The notes below the pieces were generated by a model. That model saw nothing but the letters and a program-made list of their open reading frames with translations, ran no database searches and was not told the origin of the DNA. The position numbers and the translations under genes were made by a program. DNA of 64,000 bases, from contig CAUZXS010004382.1 in NCBI GenBank assembly GCA_963585895.1, forward strand, positions 1-64,000. The letters are read 5' to 3'. This document shows positions 21,110 through 32,829 of this stretch, in pieces; position 1 is the stretch's first letter; every line of letters begins with the position of its first letter. Origin of the DNA: Sepioteuthis lessoniana. Taxonomy: Eukaryota; Mollusca; Cephalopoda; Myopsida; Loliginidae.

Positions 21110-21630
21110 TGTGCATGTATGCGTGTGTTGATAAAAGCTCCATAATAATGACAATATATCAAAAAGGAATGAGACAAAAAATACATTTTTACTCACACAG
21201 TTGAAATTGTTTAGATAACAGGAAATGAATAGAAATTTAAACTGATTCCTTTTAATTCGGTTTTGTAAGCTATTCAAAGATAGAGAACAAAAATAGAATG
21301 TAAACAAGAAAAATATCCCATTTCAAGTGGTGTTACATTTTATATAAGAAATGGAAAAAAAAAAATGTCCACTTTTCAGCAGCTCCTCTTAAGAATCGGT
21401 TTTATTTCTACAGCGAAGCATTCGACATTTACATTATCTTCTAAGTAGTTTTCATTTGTTTATTTGTACTTTATAGATTATTTCTTTAATATAATGTCTT
21501 GGCAGCTTGTGAATATTTAAAATGGTTTGGTGGACAGGAAAAAACAAACAAAACGGAGTGAGGCAGATGTTATACGACCAAAGTAGACTTTCATTTACAT
21601 TGCAGCTGTTTCTCAAGACGACTCTTTTAA

Positions 21631-21634
<4 letters not shown>
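21107..21634. other. Non-coding interval
   Basis: No gene, RNA or repeat recognised. Confidence 0.5.
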
Positions 21635-21712
<78 letters not shown>

Positions 21713-21714
21713 GA
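21635..21714. repeat. (AT)n(GT)n microsatellite
   Basis: About 30 AT units then eight GT units. Confidence 0.95.
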
Positions 21715-22025
21715 GGTAACACATGACCCATGAACTTGTTGTGACAGCCATCTCTGATGATGCTTCTATTTTGAAAAGGCTGAAAACATTTCGAACTTAT
21801 TTTTTGAGTTGCATTTAGAATTTAGATTGTTGAAAAACTGATGTTCTGTGAGGGTGATAATCACACAGAATTATCATTTGTTTTAAAACTGGACTGGAAA
21901 TTATGTTGTTTCGTTAGTACTTTGTGAAAGTATATTGTTCTGATAAAAATGTTGATATGTTGTGCCATTTTAATGACTTACTGTTGCACATCTCTTTCTG
22001 TCTCTGTTGTTGTTTGTCCGTCTCT

Positions 22026-22083
22026 TTCTCTCTCTCTCTCTCTATTTCTCTCTCGCTCTCTCTCTCTAAATATATACGTATAT

Positions 22084-22145
<62 letters not shown>
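22026..22145. repeat. (CT)n / (GA)n inverted microsatellite
   Basis: A CT tract (22026-22067, interrupted) and a perfect GA tract (22088-22145) are separated by the palindrome TATATACGTATATA. The two tracts are complementary and could form a long hairpin. Confidence 0.9.
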
Positions 22146-22149
<4 letters not shown>

Positions 22150-22230
22150 TGTTAAGGGAAGTTTGCCAAGTTTGAAATCAGAGTTTTCCTTCTCTTAGAC
22201 CAGTTGCCATACTGGTTAAAGAGCAAAGTC
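22146..22230 (-). repeat. SINE-A fragment
   Basis: Carries GAGTTTTCCTTCTCTTAGAC and CAGTTGCCATACTGGTTAAAG, the middle of SINE-A, cut at both ends; (AT)n follows at 22242-22281. Confidence 0.7.
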
Positions 22231-22239
22231 CACTGCACC

Positions 22240-22282
<43 letters not shown>

Positions 22283-22284
22283 GA

Positions 22285-23590
22285 GGGGGGAGTTTTTCTC
22301 TAATACGATCATCAAACCAAGAACTCTTGCTGCAATAGAAAAAACGAAATTTAATCATGTGACTTACAGGCAAGTCACCTTAAATTACCCACCTCACGTT
22401 AGATCAACAAAGTTAAGAAGCGATTGGCCAACTCAGTAACTGAATAGTTAACAACTTACAAAGTGGACTGTAGAAATAAAATTTAAAAAAACTTATTACA
22501 TTTTTAGAAGTATAATCACGTGGCGTACAAACATCGAGTTTTACCGAAAATATTGGCTGCTGTTCTCATTAAATATTCGTCATTATATTTATAAGTTTCT
22601 ACATTTTTTCTTATGAGTTAAAACTGATTGGTGTCCAACTAACTTTATATTTATATCAATTCCCTTGTTTGCCGAAAAACGTCTTGTAAACCCTCTATAT
22701 AACGACAGCATAGTGTTGTCAGAATAACAGGGCATAATAAAAAAAGGTGTTAGGGTCGTATCCTCTCGCTTTACAGGATGGCCTACGAGTAAAAACCGCT
22801 TCTCCTCCAACTGGAAAATATGACGATCGTCTTCAGCAAACCTTATGGTGCATTGAACATGACACTATGATATAATATATATAACGCAATTCTATAAGCT
22901 TAGTTTCATACGTACATGTGTGGCGTAGTCACTGGCAACAGCTATATTGATGATGGTTAAAAGTTTGACTGGAAGAGGATGCCAAGAGAAAAAAACCCAA
23001 CTGGTCTCAAATTGGTTTATCATTTCCATTCAGTTTTTGAGGTTGAGGAAATTTGTGAAAATAGATAATGATTACAATGTACAGGTTAGTTTCTTCATTC
23101 TTGAAGGAACCAGCTCATCTCGTATCTTTGAATGGTTTAGTCATTCCTCGTCCCCATTAATTTTTTCTGGTGTCCCCCACCAACAAAGAGAGCTAGTCGA
23201 GTAACCCTTATTCTTTTATGGGAGTTCAAATGGCATCAAATTCCATCTTCCGTCCTTAGTGTGTGCGGGGACATTGTCCGGCCAGTTACTGCCACCATTA
23301 ATATGATCATCTGATGATCTCGGTAAGTCTTAGGTTATTGTTGTTTTCAATCTGGCGTGCTATATCAAACATATCTTGTTACGTTCATATTACCAGACAA
23401 GATTTTGAACTTTGTCAAATCGACTCTCTTCCGGTTGCTGGTTTAAAAACAACAACTAAAAACCTTATCTATTTGCATCACACTAACACACATTAAAATG
23501 TTACTCATGTATGTCTAACAATTCTACCCAACCAACGACTAAAGTAACTTTTCTCAAATGTGTCTGTCCTTCATAAACTTTCATATCTCT
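22285..23590. other. Non-coding interval
   Basis: Mostly single-copy AT-rich sequence. Small open frames (e.g. 22947-23204 plus strand) carry no family motif. Nothing to support a gene. Confidence 0.5.
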
Positions 23591-23599
23591 TACAAACTT

Positions 23600-23651
23600 C
23601 ACACACACACACACACACACACACACGAACTCATATATATATATATATATT
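23600..23651. repeat. (AC)n(AT)n microsatellite
   Basis: About 13 AC units, a break, then AT units. Confidence 0.95.
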
Positions 23652-23917
23652 TAATGTACCAACCCCTCTCTAGGACAAGTTATGGCACAAGGTCAATTTT
23701 TAAGCGGAGTTTAATAGGTTTGAATGCAGAGTTTTCTTTCTACTAGACTTGTTGCCTCAGCAGGACGGAAGAATTCAGTCTGCTCTACTATTTACCCATA
23801 GTTGGAGGGAGAATAATTGGATTCATACCTTTTCCAAGAGTATTAATACCATGTGAAATGCAGTCAACCTCGTCCAGGATTTTAACTCTTGTCACCGTCT
23901 CCACTTCCTACGACAAT
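23652..23917 (-). repeat. SINE-A copy, head replaced by (AT)n
   Basis: The minus-strand SINE-A from its tail (TACCAACCCCTCTC on the plus strand) to just before the head; it stops at an (AT)n tract (23918-23939) at TTCCTACGACA. Confidence 0.85.
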
Positions 23918-24266
23918 ATATATATATATATATATATATTTTCTACATTCATCCCACCATTTAGTCTTTTTGTATCTCATTTCTTTAAGTAGTGTAGTCT
24001 CTCTTCTGTTAAGTCTGTTATATCTGTTCAGCCAATTAAGCTTATTGAGTTGTACGAACTGTTTTTTATTCAGTACGTAACCAAAAAAATGATTACTCCA
24101 GCCCATTAACCACTTTAATTCCACAAAAATATTGCAGCCTTTATTCGTAACAAATTCATCACCCTAACCACAAGATACTGCCGGTAAAGAAACTGAAACT
24201 CATAAAGGTTGCTGATGCTGTTAAAACCATTTTGCTTTGAAGAAACCTTCAATTAAAGCTCATGTT

Positions 24267-24562
24267 TGGGAGGTGATCGTGGTGTAATGGTTATCGTCGC
24301 TGGGTATGGACTCGGCGACACGAGTTCAAACCTTGGACCTGACTGATTGCATTTCACATAGCACTAATACCCTTGGGAAAGGTATGAATCCAATTATTCT
24401 CCCTCCAGCTATGGGTAAATAGTAGGGCAGACTAGGTTCTTCAGCCTTGCTGAGGCAACTAGTCTAGGAGAAGGAAAAACTCTGAATTCAAACCTGTTAA
24501 ACTCCGCTAAAAAATTGACCTTGTGTCATATCCTGCCCTAGAGGAGGGGGTTGGTAAATATG
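24267..24562 (+). repeat. SINE-A copy, complete
   Basis: A full plus-strand copy from GGAGGTGATCGTGGTGTAAT to GGTTGGTAAATATG. A 15-bp flanking duplication matches at 14 positions: ATTAAAGCTCATGTT (24252-24266) and ATTAAAGCTTATGTT (24563-24577). Confidence 0.9.
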
Positions 24563-25287
24563 ATTAAAGCTTATGTTGTATTCTCGTTGTTCTGTCGCCA
24601 TATTCGTTATTTAAACTCTCGACTAAAATTGATAGACAGATAATTACAAGATCTGTGATTCGATATATAAAACGACTATCTGAAACTTACTAATACGATT
24701 AAATCTCGGCATTTTAACGAAGTCTCATTATGGTCAGTTTCATTGCTACTGCCAAACTATCGCATCCAAAGCAGACAACGTCACAAGAACTTTATATCCA
24801 GAGTGTGCGAAGAATCGAAGAAAATTGACCGTAATATTTTCTCTGTTTACTGTAAAAGAGACGAAGAATCATGTGAATTATGATGAAGACAAAGCTTCAT
24901 GAAATCAAACTGTATACTGTTGCTATTTTTAGATATGAATCATAACAAGTCAGACATCTCGTGTAGTGTCATGTTTAGTGATTTAGACATTCTGTTATAA
25001 TTCTTTTATAGCGATTTAGACATTCTGTTATAATTCATATAATTCAAGACATTCTTTTATAATTCATCGCTGACTGGTAGCTTCGCTTATTTGGGTTTGA
25101 ACCAAACTAAGTTAAGCTTACTGTTAAACAACAGAATAAAAACTATGTCAGAGTAGTTACGACTTTAAAAGGTAAAAAAATGTTTGGCAAACGAGACTGA
25201 CCAGGATTTGAACTCTAGTCTCCAACCCCATTTCCGACGATTATAACTGTTACACTAAATGCTCCTTTATATTAGCGGATGAGTAAA

Positions 25288-25290
<3 letters not shown>
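24563..25290. other. Interval with a dispersed repeat and a tRNA-like fragment
   Basis: 24635-24830 resembles 29030-29210 (shared ATAATTACAA, AATACGATTAAATCTYGGC-type text and TTAACGAAGT). 25185-25262 looks like a minus-strand tRNA-derived head: box B TTTGAACTC (plus strand) and ATAACTGTTACACTAAATG. No gene seen. Confidence 0.5.

Positions 25291-25343
<53 letters not shown>
25290..25343. repeat. (AT)n microsatellite
   Basis: About 26 AT units at the 3' end of an RTE fragment; it may stand in for the usual (TGA)n tail. Confidence 0.95.
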
Positions 25344-25345
<2 letters not shown>

Positions 25346-25748
25346 TATCGCGCTGGTAGCACGGATATCCCTGACCCTCTCTCGCCACTCCTCCCTATCG
25401 TTCATCACCCTAGGTAGGTCTTCGGAACAACATCCTGTATCTTCACATAGCTGCTGAATGTATGTTCGTGTTGGTCGTCCTGCTTTTGCACGGCCATGTG
25501 TGGGGGTCCATAAGAGTACATCTCTTATGAGTTCGTCCCTGCTTCTCCAGCAGTATCCTGCATGTCTGGTTCGTCTAACTTGAATAGTTTTCGTGATAGG
25601 GGGCAGGTGGCCGTACAGTTGGTGTCTTGTGGGGTGTTGCCGCCAGGACTTGTTCAATATTGCTCGCAGCATTCTTGTGTAATTGCCGTCTAGCTTCTTC
25701 TCCAGCTGTTTTGTTAGCGTCTATGTAGTGCACCCATATAGCAGTATC
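25346..25748 (-). mobile_element. RTE-type LINE 3' fragment with open frame
   Basis: The 109-codon minus-strand frame (25343-25672) is the C-terminus of an RTE ORF2, downstream of the reverse transcriptase: MLRAILNKSWRQHPTRHQLY, LPPITKTIQVRRTRHAGYC, DVLLWTPTHGRAKAGRPTRT, QLCEDTGCCSEDLP and NDREEWRERVRDIRA. The frame is intact, so this copy is fairly young. Upstream the homology continues to TLTK-type sequence and breaks off near 25748 (5' truncation). Confidence 0.85.
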
Positions 25749-25964
25749 GATGTAAATATATACACTACTACGATGTCACAGTTTGGTACGTTTGCCATAA
25801 CGCAACAAGGACTACTTTGTATATGTATATAAATGCGAGCATATCTGTATGCGTATATACAAGCTTAGATTTTGTGAATATGCACGTGCGTGCACGGACG
25901 GTGTTCATATAATAGTATAAACGAAATAGATCAACAAACTGTTGTATTAAAGAAATTATTTCTT

Positions 25965-26195
25965 GATTTGCTTGTTTAATAGGATATCAACACTTGTGGG
26001 TATTTTAATGCTAAAAACCTCTTCTAGAAGGATAATGGTGATATTATTTAACCTACCGGTGGGGATAAAGGGGTTTCATAACATTTTTAAGGGTATAAAT
26101 TCGAAAGTGAAAGTGAAAGCATGACTGGAAATCAAATTCGTCTATGTCAAGGTAGCAGTCCAGTGCGTTACCCATTCACCAAGGGTATACCTATG
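25965..26195 (-). repeat. SINE-D copy
   Basis: Same order as at 4285: GGATATCAACACTTGTGGG, ACCGGTGGGGATAAAGG, TTTAAGGGTATAAATTCG, then a decayed tRNA-like head with GCGTTACCCATTCACC on the plus strand. Confidence 0.7.
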
Positions 26196-26586
26196 AAGCT
26201 CTTTCTTAAAAGATTAGCTAACCAATAAATGGGAGTAAAAGAGTTGCTTAATAAGAGATGATATTAAAGGATTCGCTAAACAACAAATATTATAAAAAGT
26301 TGCTCAAGCCAAATTGTATGAAAAGGTTTGCAAATCAATAAATAGAATTGAAGGAGTGGCTAAACAACAAATAGTACTGATGGAATAGCTAAACAATAAA
26401 TAGTATTAAAATAGTTGATAACAAAAAAAAAAATAGTCCTGAAGAAATATCTAAACAGCAAGTAGTATTGAAGGATTACCTAGACTACAAATAGAATTGA
26501 AGAAGTTGCTAAACAATACATATCGTTAAACGAATATCTGAATAACTATCAGTATTGAAGCAATAACTAAACAAGAAATAGTATTG

Positions 26587-27160
26587 CTTGTTTGTTTAGG
26601 TTTTGTGGCATATCAACATTTGAAGGTTATTTAATGCCATATCCATTTTTATACAAATAAACAGTTCTATTTGAAACAATTCAGTTTCGCATAAGTACAC
26701 AGTTTAATTGTCACAAACTTTTCTTTTTCAAGCTATTCAGTTTAGTCAAACAGTTCTAATTCAAACGATTCAATTTAGTATAAATACTGTTTTTGTCAAA
26801 CAATTCAGTTTAGCGTAAGTACAGTTTCAATGTCAAAAACAGTTCTGTTTAAACAATTCAGTTTAGCACAAATACGTATTTGAAATGTCAAAACAGATCA
26901 ATTTCTAGCAATTCATTTTAGCATAACTACGCATATTAGTTCTATTGTACACATAGGACCTTATCAGGGGCTACCACTCCGACTCAGAGTTGACCTTGGA
27001 GCGATAGCAATGAATGGGTTACTCTGCATTCCCCAAAGATCGAGCATTACTAAAACATCACTATCAGATAGTAAATTTCATCTACGCTCGTTAGTGGGGG
27101 AGAGGGTACCCATCAGCAGAGAAGCAGTCGGTTTATTCTACAGCCCCAGCCGACTAGGCG
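26587..27160 (-). repeat. Q element, near full length
   Basis: The plus strand begins CTTGTTTGTTTAGGTTTTGTGG, the (AAAC)n tail in reverse, and ends CAGCCCCAGCCGACTAGGC. It lies inside the minisatellite and faces the copy at 27253. Confidence 0.85.
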
Positions 27161-27252
27161 AATGAATAGTATTGAAGAAGTAGCAAAATAACAAATAGTA
27201 TCAAAAGAGTTACTAAACAGCAAAGACATTTGAAGTAGCCGTTACTCAACAA

Positions 27253-27827
27253 TTGCCCAGTTGGCTGGGGCTGTAGAATACACCGACTGCTTCTCTGCAG
27301 AGGGGTAAGACCCCCCCCCCAACGAGTGTCCTGGTATATGACACTAAACAATCTGCTGGTGAGGTTCCAGCAGTGCTGGAGCTTTGGGGAATGCGGAGTA
27401 CCCCTTCATTGCCATCGCTCCCAGCTCCATTCTGGCCCGGAGTGGTAGCATCTGATAGGGCACTATCTATGGGTTAAATAGAACTAACATCATACTTATG
27501 CTAAAATGAATCGAGTAAACTGAATAGCTTGAAATAGAAACGTTTTTGACAATTAAACCGTACTTACACTTAAACTGTGTGCTTATGCTTAACTGAATTA
27601 TTTCAAATAGAACTGTTTTTCGACTTCAAAACTGTATTTACATTTAACTGAATTGTTACATATAACTGCTTGAATAGTTTGAAATGGAAATGTTTTTGAC
27701 AATTAAACTGTGTACTTATGCTAAACTGAACTGTCTTCAATAGAACAGAATATTTACGTAAAAATGGATTTGGCGTTAAATAGCCAACAAAGGTTGATAT
27801 GCCATAAAACCCAATAAGCCAAACCAG
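27253..27827 (+). repeat. Q element, near full length
   Basis: From TTGCCCAGTTGGCTGGGG to GGTTGATATGCCATAAAACC. Flanks TTACTCAACAA (27242-27252) and TTATTCAACAA (27828-27838) look like a target duplication, though the minisatellite itself is repetitive. Very similar to the copy at 32091. Confidence 0.85.
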
Positions 27828-28479
27828 TTATTCAACAAATAGTATTGTTGCAGTAGCTAAACATCAAATAGTCTTGAAGGAGTAGCTGAACAACACATAG
27901 AATTAAATGTGTAGCTAAAGAACATATTGTGGAGAGGAACTACCCACACAACAAAAAACAATTGAAGAATTTACTGAATAACAAATAGTATTAAACGAGT
28001 AAGTAAACGTTATGGAATCTCAGCACAATTTATAATATTATTGGTATTTACTAATATTAATGGTATTAAAATTTAAAAAAATATTAATGGTATTAAAATA
28101 AAAAAAGGCCATGATTTCTCATTAATAACGTAAGAAAACTAAAAATGAAAGATTTACTTTTTAAATATCTCTTGGAAAATGAAGTCTTCGGCGCTAAAAA
28201 AATCAGGAGGTAGCCGAGAAAACCTTTTATTTTATCTCTTTTGTATTTGGGTGGCTGAGGTGGAAACGGGAGTTGATAAAAATTGAATAATATTGAAGAT
28301 GTAGCTAAATAAGAAGTGTTTGGGAAACAGCAAATAGTATTAAAAGATTAGCTTAACAAATATTATCTAAGGAGTAGATAAACAAAAATAGATTTAAAAA
28401 GTAGCTGAATAAGAAATAGTATTCAAGAAGTAGCTAAATAATATGGGAGGTTAGCATATTCTAAAATATAGTTTATGAA

Positions 28480-29510
28480 ATAAATATAAAATGATTTCTA
28501 AATAACAGAATACGAGAAACATTAATAAAATGGAAATTAAGTTTTTTTAATGTCTATAGAAAAGTGAAATCTTCGGCACGAGTGAGCCGAGAAAATCTTT
28601 TTTATCTCTAATTACTTGGGTAGTCGAAGTCGGCAAAGAGCGTTTTGTTTTTTACCCGGAGTCACATCTCAAATATTCAGTGTGTTCGAAGAAAGTCTTG
28701 GTGCTGGTAGTTTGCTGTTGGACACAGAGTAAGAGAACTGCCAACCCGAACTGGATTCCCCTGGAACATACGGTAGAGGTATGAACTGTTTGACTTAGGC
28801 TAACAAGCTACGCATCGTGCCGCCTCAGAATTGGTTAGTGAGAAACTAAAAGTCATTCATAAATATAGTCATACGATTGTATTTGCAGTTCTTGTTTTCT
28901 TTTTCTCTACTGTTTCGACCAAAACAGACTGTCGACTTTTTAAAAACAAAAACACAGCGTGGGGAGAAGGTTGTTCAGTCGGCGAGACAGCAGTTCGGTA
29001 ATAACACATTTAAACAACACACTTGAATCGGTTGAGAGATAATTACAAATGCTGTGATCGAGGATATACTGAGCCGATCACTAACATCCTAATGCGATTA
29101 AATCTTGGCTTTTCAACGAAGTTCGATTATAGCCGAGTTCATCTCTACCGCCAGTTGTATAATTCTCTTGTCACGTCCGCGTCAGAAGTACTTTGTACAC
29201 GGGCTTATCTAGGGAAGAAAAGAAAACCGACTCCTCTCTTCGCTTTAATTGGAACCCAGAAACATTATCACGTGACATATTTCACTGACCAATCAGAATT
29301 CCGATAACAATTGGTTGCACATTGGAACTATTTGTAATTGTTTCAGATCGCTCTTGCATGACAGTCAACGTTGACACGAGCTTAAGAGTAGACGAGATTT
29401 GCCCGGAATAACCTGATACTTATTGTGATTGATTAGATAAGCCATGTCTCTGATTTGTCCGAGTTATTTGCCTCTACAGACACTGACCCGACCCTTTTCG
29501 TGCTTGTCCT
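28480..29510. other. Interval with duplicated segments, no clear gene
   Basis: 28480-28660 repeats 28075-28290 (shared AAGTGAAATCTTCGGC-type text and GAGCCGAGAAAA). 29030-29210 resembles 24635-24830. Near 29260-29320 there are CCAAT-box-like (GACCAATCAG) and E-box (CACGTG) words, but no transcript structure follows. The 94-codon frame at 29023-29307 overlaps the dispersed repeat and I do not call it a gene. Confidence 0.45.
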
Positions 29511-29520
29511 TTGTGTTTCT

Positions 29521-29548
29521 CTCTCTCTCTCTCTCTCTGTCTCTCTGA
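29521..29548. repeat. (CT)n microsatellite
   Basis: About ten CT units plus interrupted units in a pyrimidine-rich stretch. Confidence 0.9.
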
Positions 29549-29789
29549 CACTGTCTTATTCATTTTCCTCGCTGTTCCTTCTCCAGGAATATTTTATGGT
29601 CAATGAACAGGCGAAAATTAATCAAGCAAGATAAGTGTGCGTATGTATCTTTATATATCAATACTGACTCGTGTTCGGATTTGTTGCGGGACAAGAGTTA
29701 TGTGATCACTTCGCAGACCCTCATTCTAAACTATTCCAGTATCTCTAGAAATAAATACTCTCATTTCTTCTTTCAACAGCTTTGGAGTT

Positions 29790-29818
29790 GATATCTATCT
29801 ATCTATCTATCTATATAT

Positions 29819-29858
<40 letters not shown>
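29790..29858. repeat. (ATCT)n(AT)n microsatellite
   Basis: ATCT units lead into AT units with one interruption, ending at a SINE-B. Confidence 0.9.
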
Positions 29859-29859
<1 letters not shown>

Positions 29860-30110
29860 AGTAAATTTGGCGATCATAGTCGAGGGCGACCCGAAGGCTT
29901 CGTTTTCAATAGCAACTACACCCCGAGGTCTGCAGGAGGGTGCTTCTCAATTTCCTGGATTGCTCCACTTTACTCTTGATCCATACTTTATAATACTGAG
30001 TGTTAAGCAAAGCGGCATCAAGTACTATCTTTTGAGTTTTTGGTATGATTTGACCAGGAGATTGAACCCTGGTCTCCCAGACCATTGGCAAACACTCTAC
30101 GTGACTGACC
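29859..30110 (-). repeat. SINE-B copy, nearly complete
   Basis: Plus strand AAGTAAATTTGGCGATCATA, CGAGGGCGACCCGAAGGC, GGATTGCTCCACTTTACTC, TTAAGCAAAG, then the tRNA-like head on the minus strand with box B GGTTCAATCTCC and GTGTTTGCCAATGG. Confidence 0.85.
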
Positions 30111-30345
30111 AAAACTGTTCTGGCCGCAAGTTGAGACTGACTCAAGACTGAGACTGCCTGTACCTCACATGGGCATCTGCATATATAATTTGATAACACC
30201 CACACATTTCCGTTCAACCACGTGACTACTTCTGTTTTTTTTTTCACAGGTGCGTCCTGTGCCGAGGATCTCTAATTGACAGCTCAGTCAAGGGTCTATA
30301 TGCAACTGAGGTAAACCATTAGAAGCAGTTTAGTGTCATACCCAG

Positions 30346-30349
<4 letters not shown>

Positions 30350-30404
<55 letters not shown>

Positions 30405-30405
30405 T
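30350..30405. repeat. (GA)n microsatellite
   Basis: About 27 GA units with one AA interruption. Confidence 0.95.
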
Positions 30406-30419
30406 ATTCAAATGTTTGC

Positions 30420-30640
30420 CAATATACGTATTCACCAATATTCACCAATCCTCTCCGCTACGAACCGGAGGTGACACAAGGTAAATCGTAGTACGTCTGA
30501 TTTTGAATTCAATTTGCCTTTCCAAGATTGAAGAACAATGTCTACCCAGCTATTTACCCATTGCTGGAGGGAGGAAGAGAGTGAATCATGGTTTGTCAAT
30601 AGTATCCACACACTACCCAGATGATAAAAAAATACAGCCT
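30420..30640 (-). repeat. SINE-A copy, strongly diverged
   Basis: Plus strand CACCAATCCTCTCCGC, GGTGACACAAGGTAAATC and TTTACCCATTGCTGGAGGGA keep the SINE-A order. Confidence 0.6.
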
Positions 30641-30879
30641 CCTCATTAGACGTAGTTTAGAGTCAAACCCAGGACATCTCTTTGTTGAGGGGGTCTAACA
30701 CAGTCAGCGTATTTTTAGTCCCACTGACAGGGTGATATAATTTCCAGAGATATAAACTACAGGTAACCCCACCAAAAAAAAAAAAAACAACAAAAAACAA
30801 AACTAAACAAAAATAAACACACGAAAGAAGTATAAACAGCTATATTTTAGAAAACTGTAGCTTTACATCTAAATCCTTG

Positions 30880-31675
30880 AGCTCAATCAGCTTGGGTTGT
30901 AGAATACATCAACAGCACTTCTCCATATGGGTAAACTTCCCCAACGAATGTCCTGATATGACATTAAACAATCTGACGGTGAGGCTCCAGTCCAGGAGTT
31001 TTTGGGAAAATGGAGTAGCCCCTCATTTCCATTACTCCAATTTCAACAGTGGCTCGGAGTGGTAGAACCTGATAGGGTCTCATTAATGGGTCAAATAAAC
31101 TGGTTCACAATTTAACTGGGTGCAAAAAAAAAACAAACAAACTTATGCTTAATTAAACTGTTAGCGTTACACAGCAATAATTAGAACCATTTAATGGAGC
31201 AAATAACGCATGATGACCAAAATTATAAGTGTTGAAAAGAAATAGTAGAATCTTTAACTGTGTGCAAAAATTAAATTATTTGTAGAATATATCGATACTT
31301 GGCACCATTTGACTATGTGCAAGGGAATGAATTGTGCTGAATTATGAAAGTTAAATATCAATACGTGAAACTATTTGTGTGTTAACAAATGAAACTTCCT
31401 TAATAATGGAATTACTTAAAAACTATTCACTTACAAATCATATCTATCAGCATCTCAGTGCAAACAAATGACTTTTAAACTAAATTTTTAGTATTACATT
31501 GCAATATTAAAACCATTTTACTGTATACAAAAGTGGGCTTTTGATCGTAGAAGAATGTTTCCTACAAACTTTACAAATCAGATATTTAATATATGTATAA
31601 AGAGGATTTGGTATTAAATAACATACCAGATTTATTATACCATAAAACCAACCAACCATCCAACCAACCAGCACC
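30880..31675 (+). repeat. Q element, diverged, with extended body
   Basis: 5' part GTTGTAGAATACATCAACAG, ATGACATTAAACAATCTGA and GGCTCGGAGTGGTAGAACC; a long AT-rich body; tail CCATAAAACCAACCAACC at 31640-31675. At ~800 bp it is longer than most copies, mainly through the body. Confidence 0.7.
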
Positions 31676-32090
31676 TAAATTTTATGAGAATTCGGCTGTT
31701 GAGCAATTTACAGAATACAGTCAGGATTTTATCAGAAATGTTGTTGGGTTTGACATGAGCAACTAATTGTTTTGATTTGGTTTCTTCGATCGACTGTCTA
31801 AGCAAATATCCGAAGAAGAATGTTTCAGGTTATGTGACCACTCAGTGACTAACCATTCAGTCCCCAGGATCCTCTCCTCAGGCATTGCAGGTAACCATCC
31901 ACAACCGGCAGATGGTCGTATTTGTGTGTGTCAGTAGTTTTACTTCTCTGTTTGGTTGTATTGAGCATATTATACTGTCCCATCTGACATGGTGGCTCTT
32001 ATTTGAGAATATCTTAAAACAACATATATCCTTGTGGTATACCTTGATTAGAGTTAGTATAACATTTATATGTAAGACTAACAACAACAA

Positions 32091-32649
32091 TTGCCCAGTC
32101 AGCTGGGGCTATAGAATACACTGACTGCACCTCTGCAAAGGGGTAAGACCCCCCCCCAAACGAGTGTCCTGGTATATGACACTAAACAATCTGATGGTGA
32201 GGTTGCAGCAGTGCTGGAGCTTTGGTGAATGCAGAGTACCCCTTCATTGCCATGGCCCGGAGTGGTAGCACCTGATAGGGCCCTATCTATGGGTTAAATA
32301 GAACTAACGGCATATTTATACTAAAATGAATTGAGTAAACTGAATAGCTTGAAATAGAAACGTTTTTGACAATTAAACCGTACTTACACTTAAACTGCGT
32401 GCTTATACTTGACTGAATTATTTCAAATAGAACTGTTTTTCGACATTAAAACTGTATTTACCATTAACTGAATTATTACATATAACTGCTTGAATAGTTT
32501 GAAATGGAAATGTTTTTGACAATTAAACTGTGTACTTATGCTAAACTGAAATATCTTCAAAAGAACAGATTATTTACATAAAAATGGATTTGGCGTTAAA
32601 TAGCCAACAAAGGTTGATATGCCATAAATCCAAACAAACCAAACCAAAC
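32091..32649 (+). repeat. Q element, complete
   Basis: Starts TTGCCCAGTCAGCTGGGG and ends with (AAAC)n. Flanked by CTAACAACAACAA (32078-32090) and CTAACAACAAAAA (32650-32662), 12 of 13 matching, a target-site duplication. It shares long identical runs with 27253-27827, so both belong to a young subfamily. The body has repeated AAACTGAATAGCTTGAAAT-type units. Confidence 0.9.
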
Positions 32650-32829
32650 CTAACAACAAAAAATTGATGAATTAAAACTTAGTTCAATTCTAACAATTTA
32701 ATAAAAAACAAAACAATGTCTAACAATATAAAGTCCTTCCTGTGTATCGACTCAAATTTGAGAGACTTACCGGTGTAATGGAGAGGATAAAAGGTATCAT
32801 CTAATTTAGTGATTTCTTGGGGAGTATTT

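Larger units (their letters stand above)
26200..28445 (+). repeat. ~27-bp minisatellite, interrupted
   Basis: A degenerate tandem array with a unit close to AACAAATAGTATTGAAG plus GAGTAGCTAA. Segments: 26200-26586, 27161-27252, 27838-28010 and 28290-28445. The interruptions are a minus-strand Q, a plus-strand Q and a ~210-bp repeat (28075-28290) that recurs at 28480-28660. No conserved reading frame through the units. Confidence 0.75.

Noticed and set aside
20999-21307. 102-codon minus-strand frame
   Set aside because: Half of it is YIYI-type translation of (AT)n; the rest is in repeat E.
29230-29330. Promoter with CCAAT box and E-box
   Set aside because: Single short words in a repeat-rich region with no transcript, TATA or coding sequence downstream.
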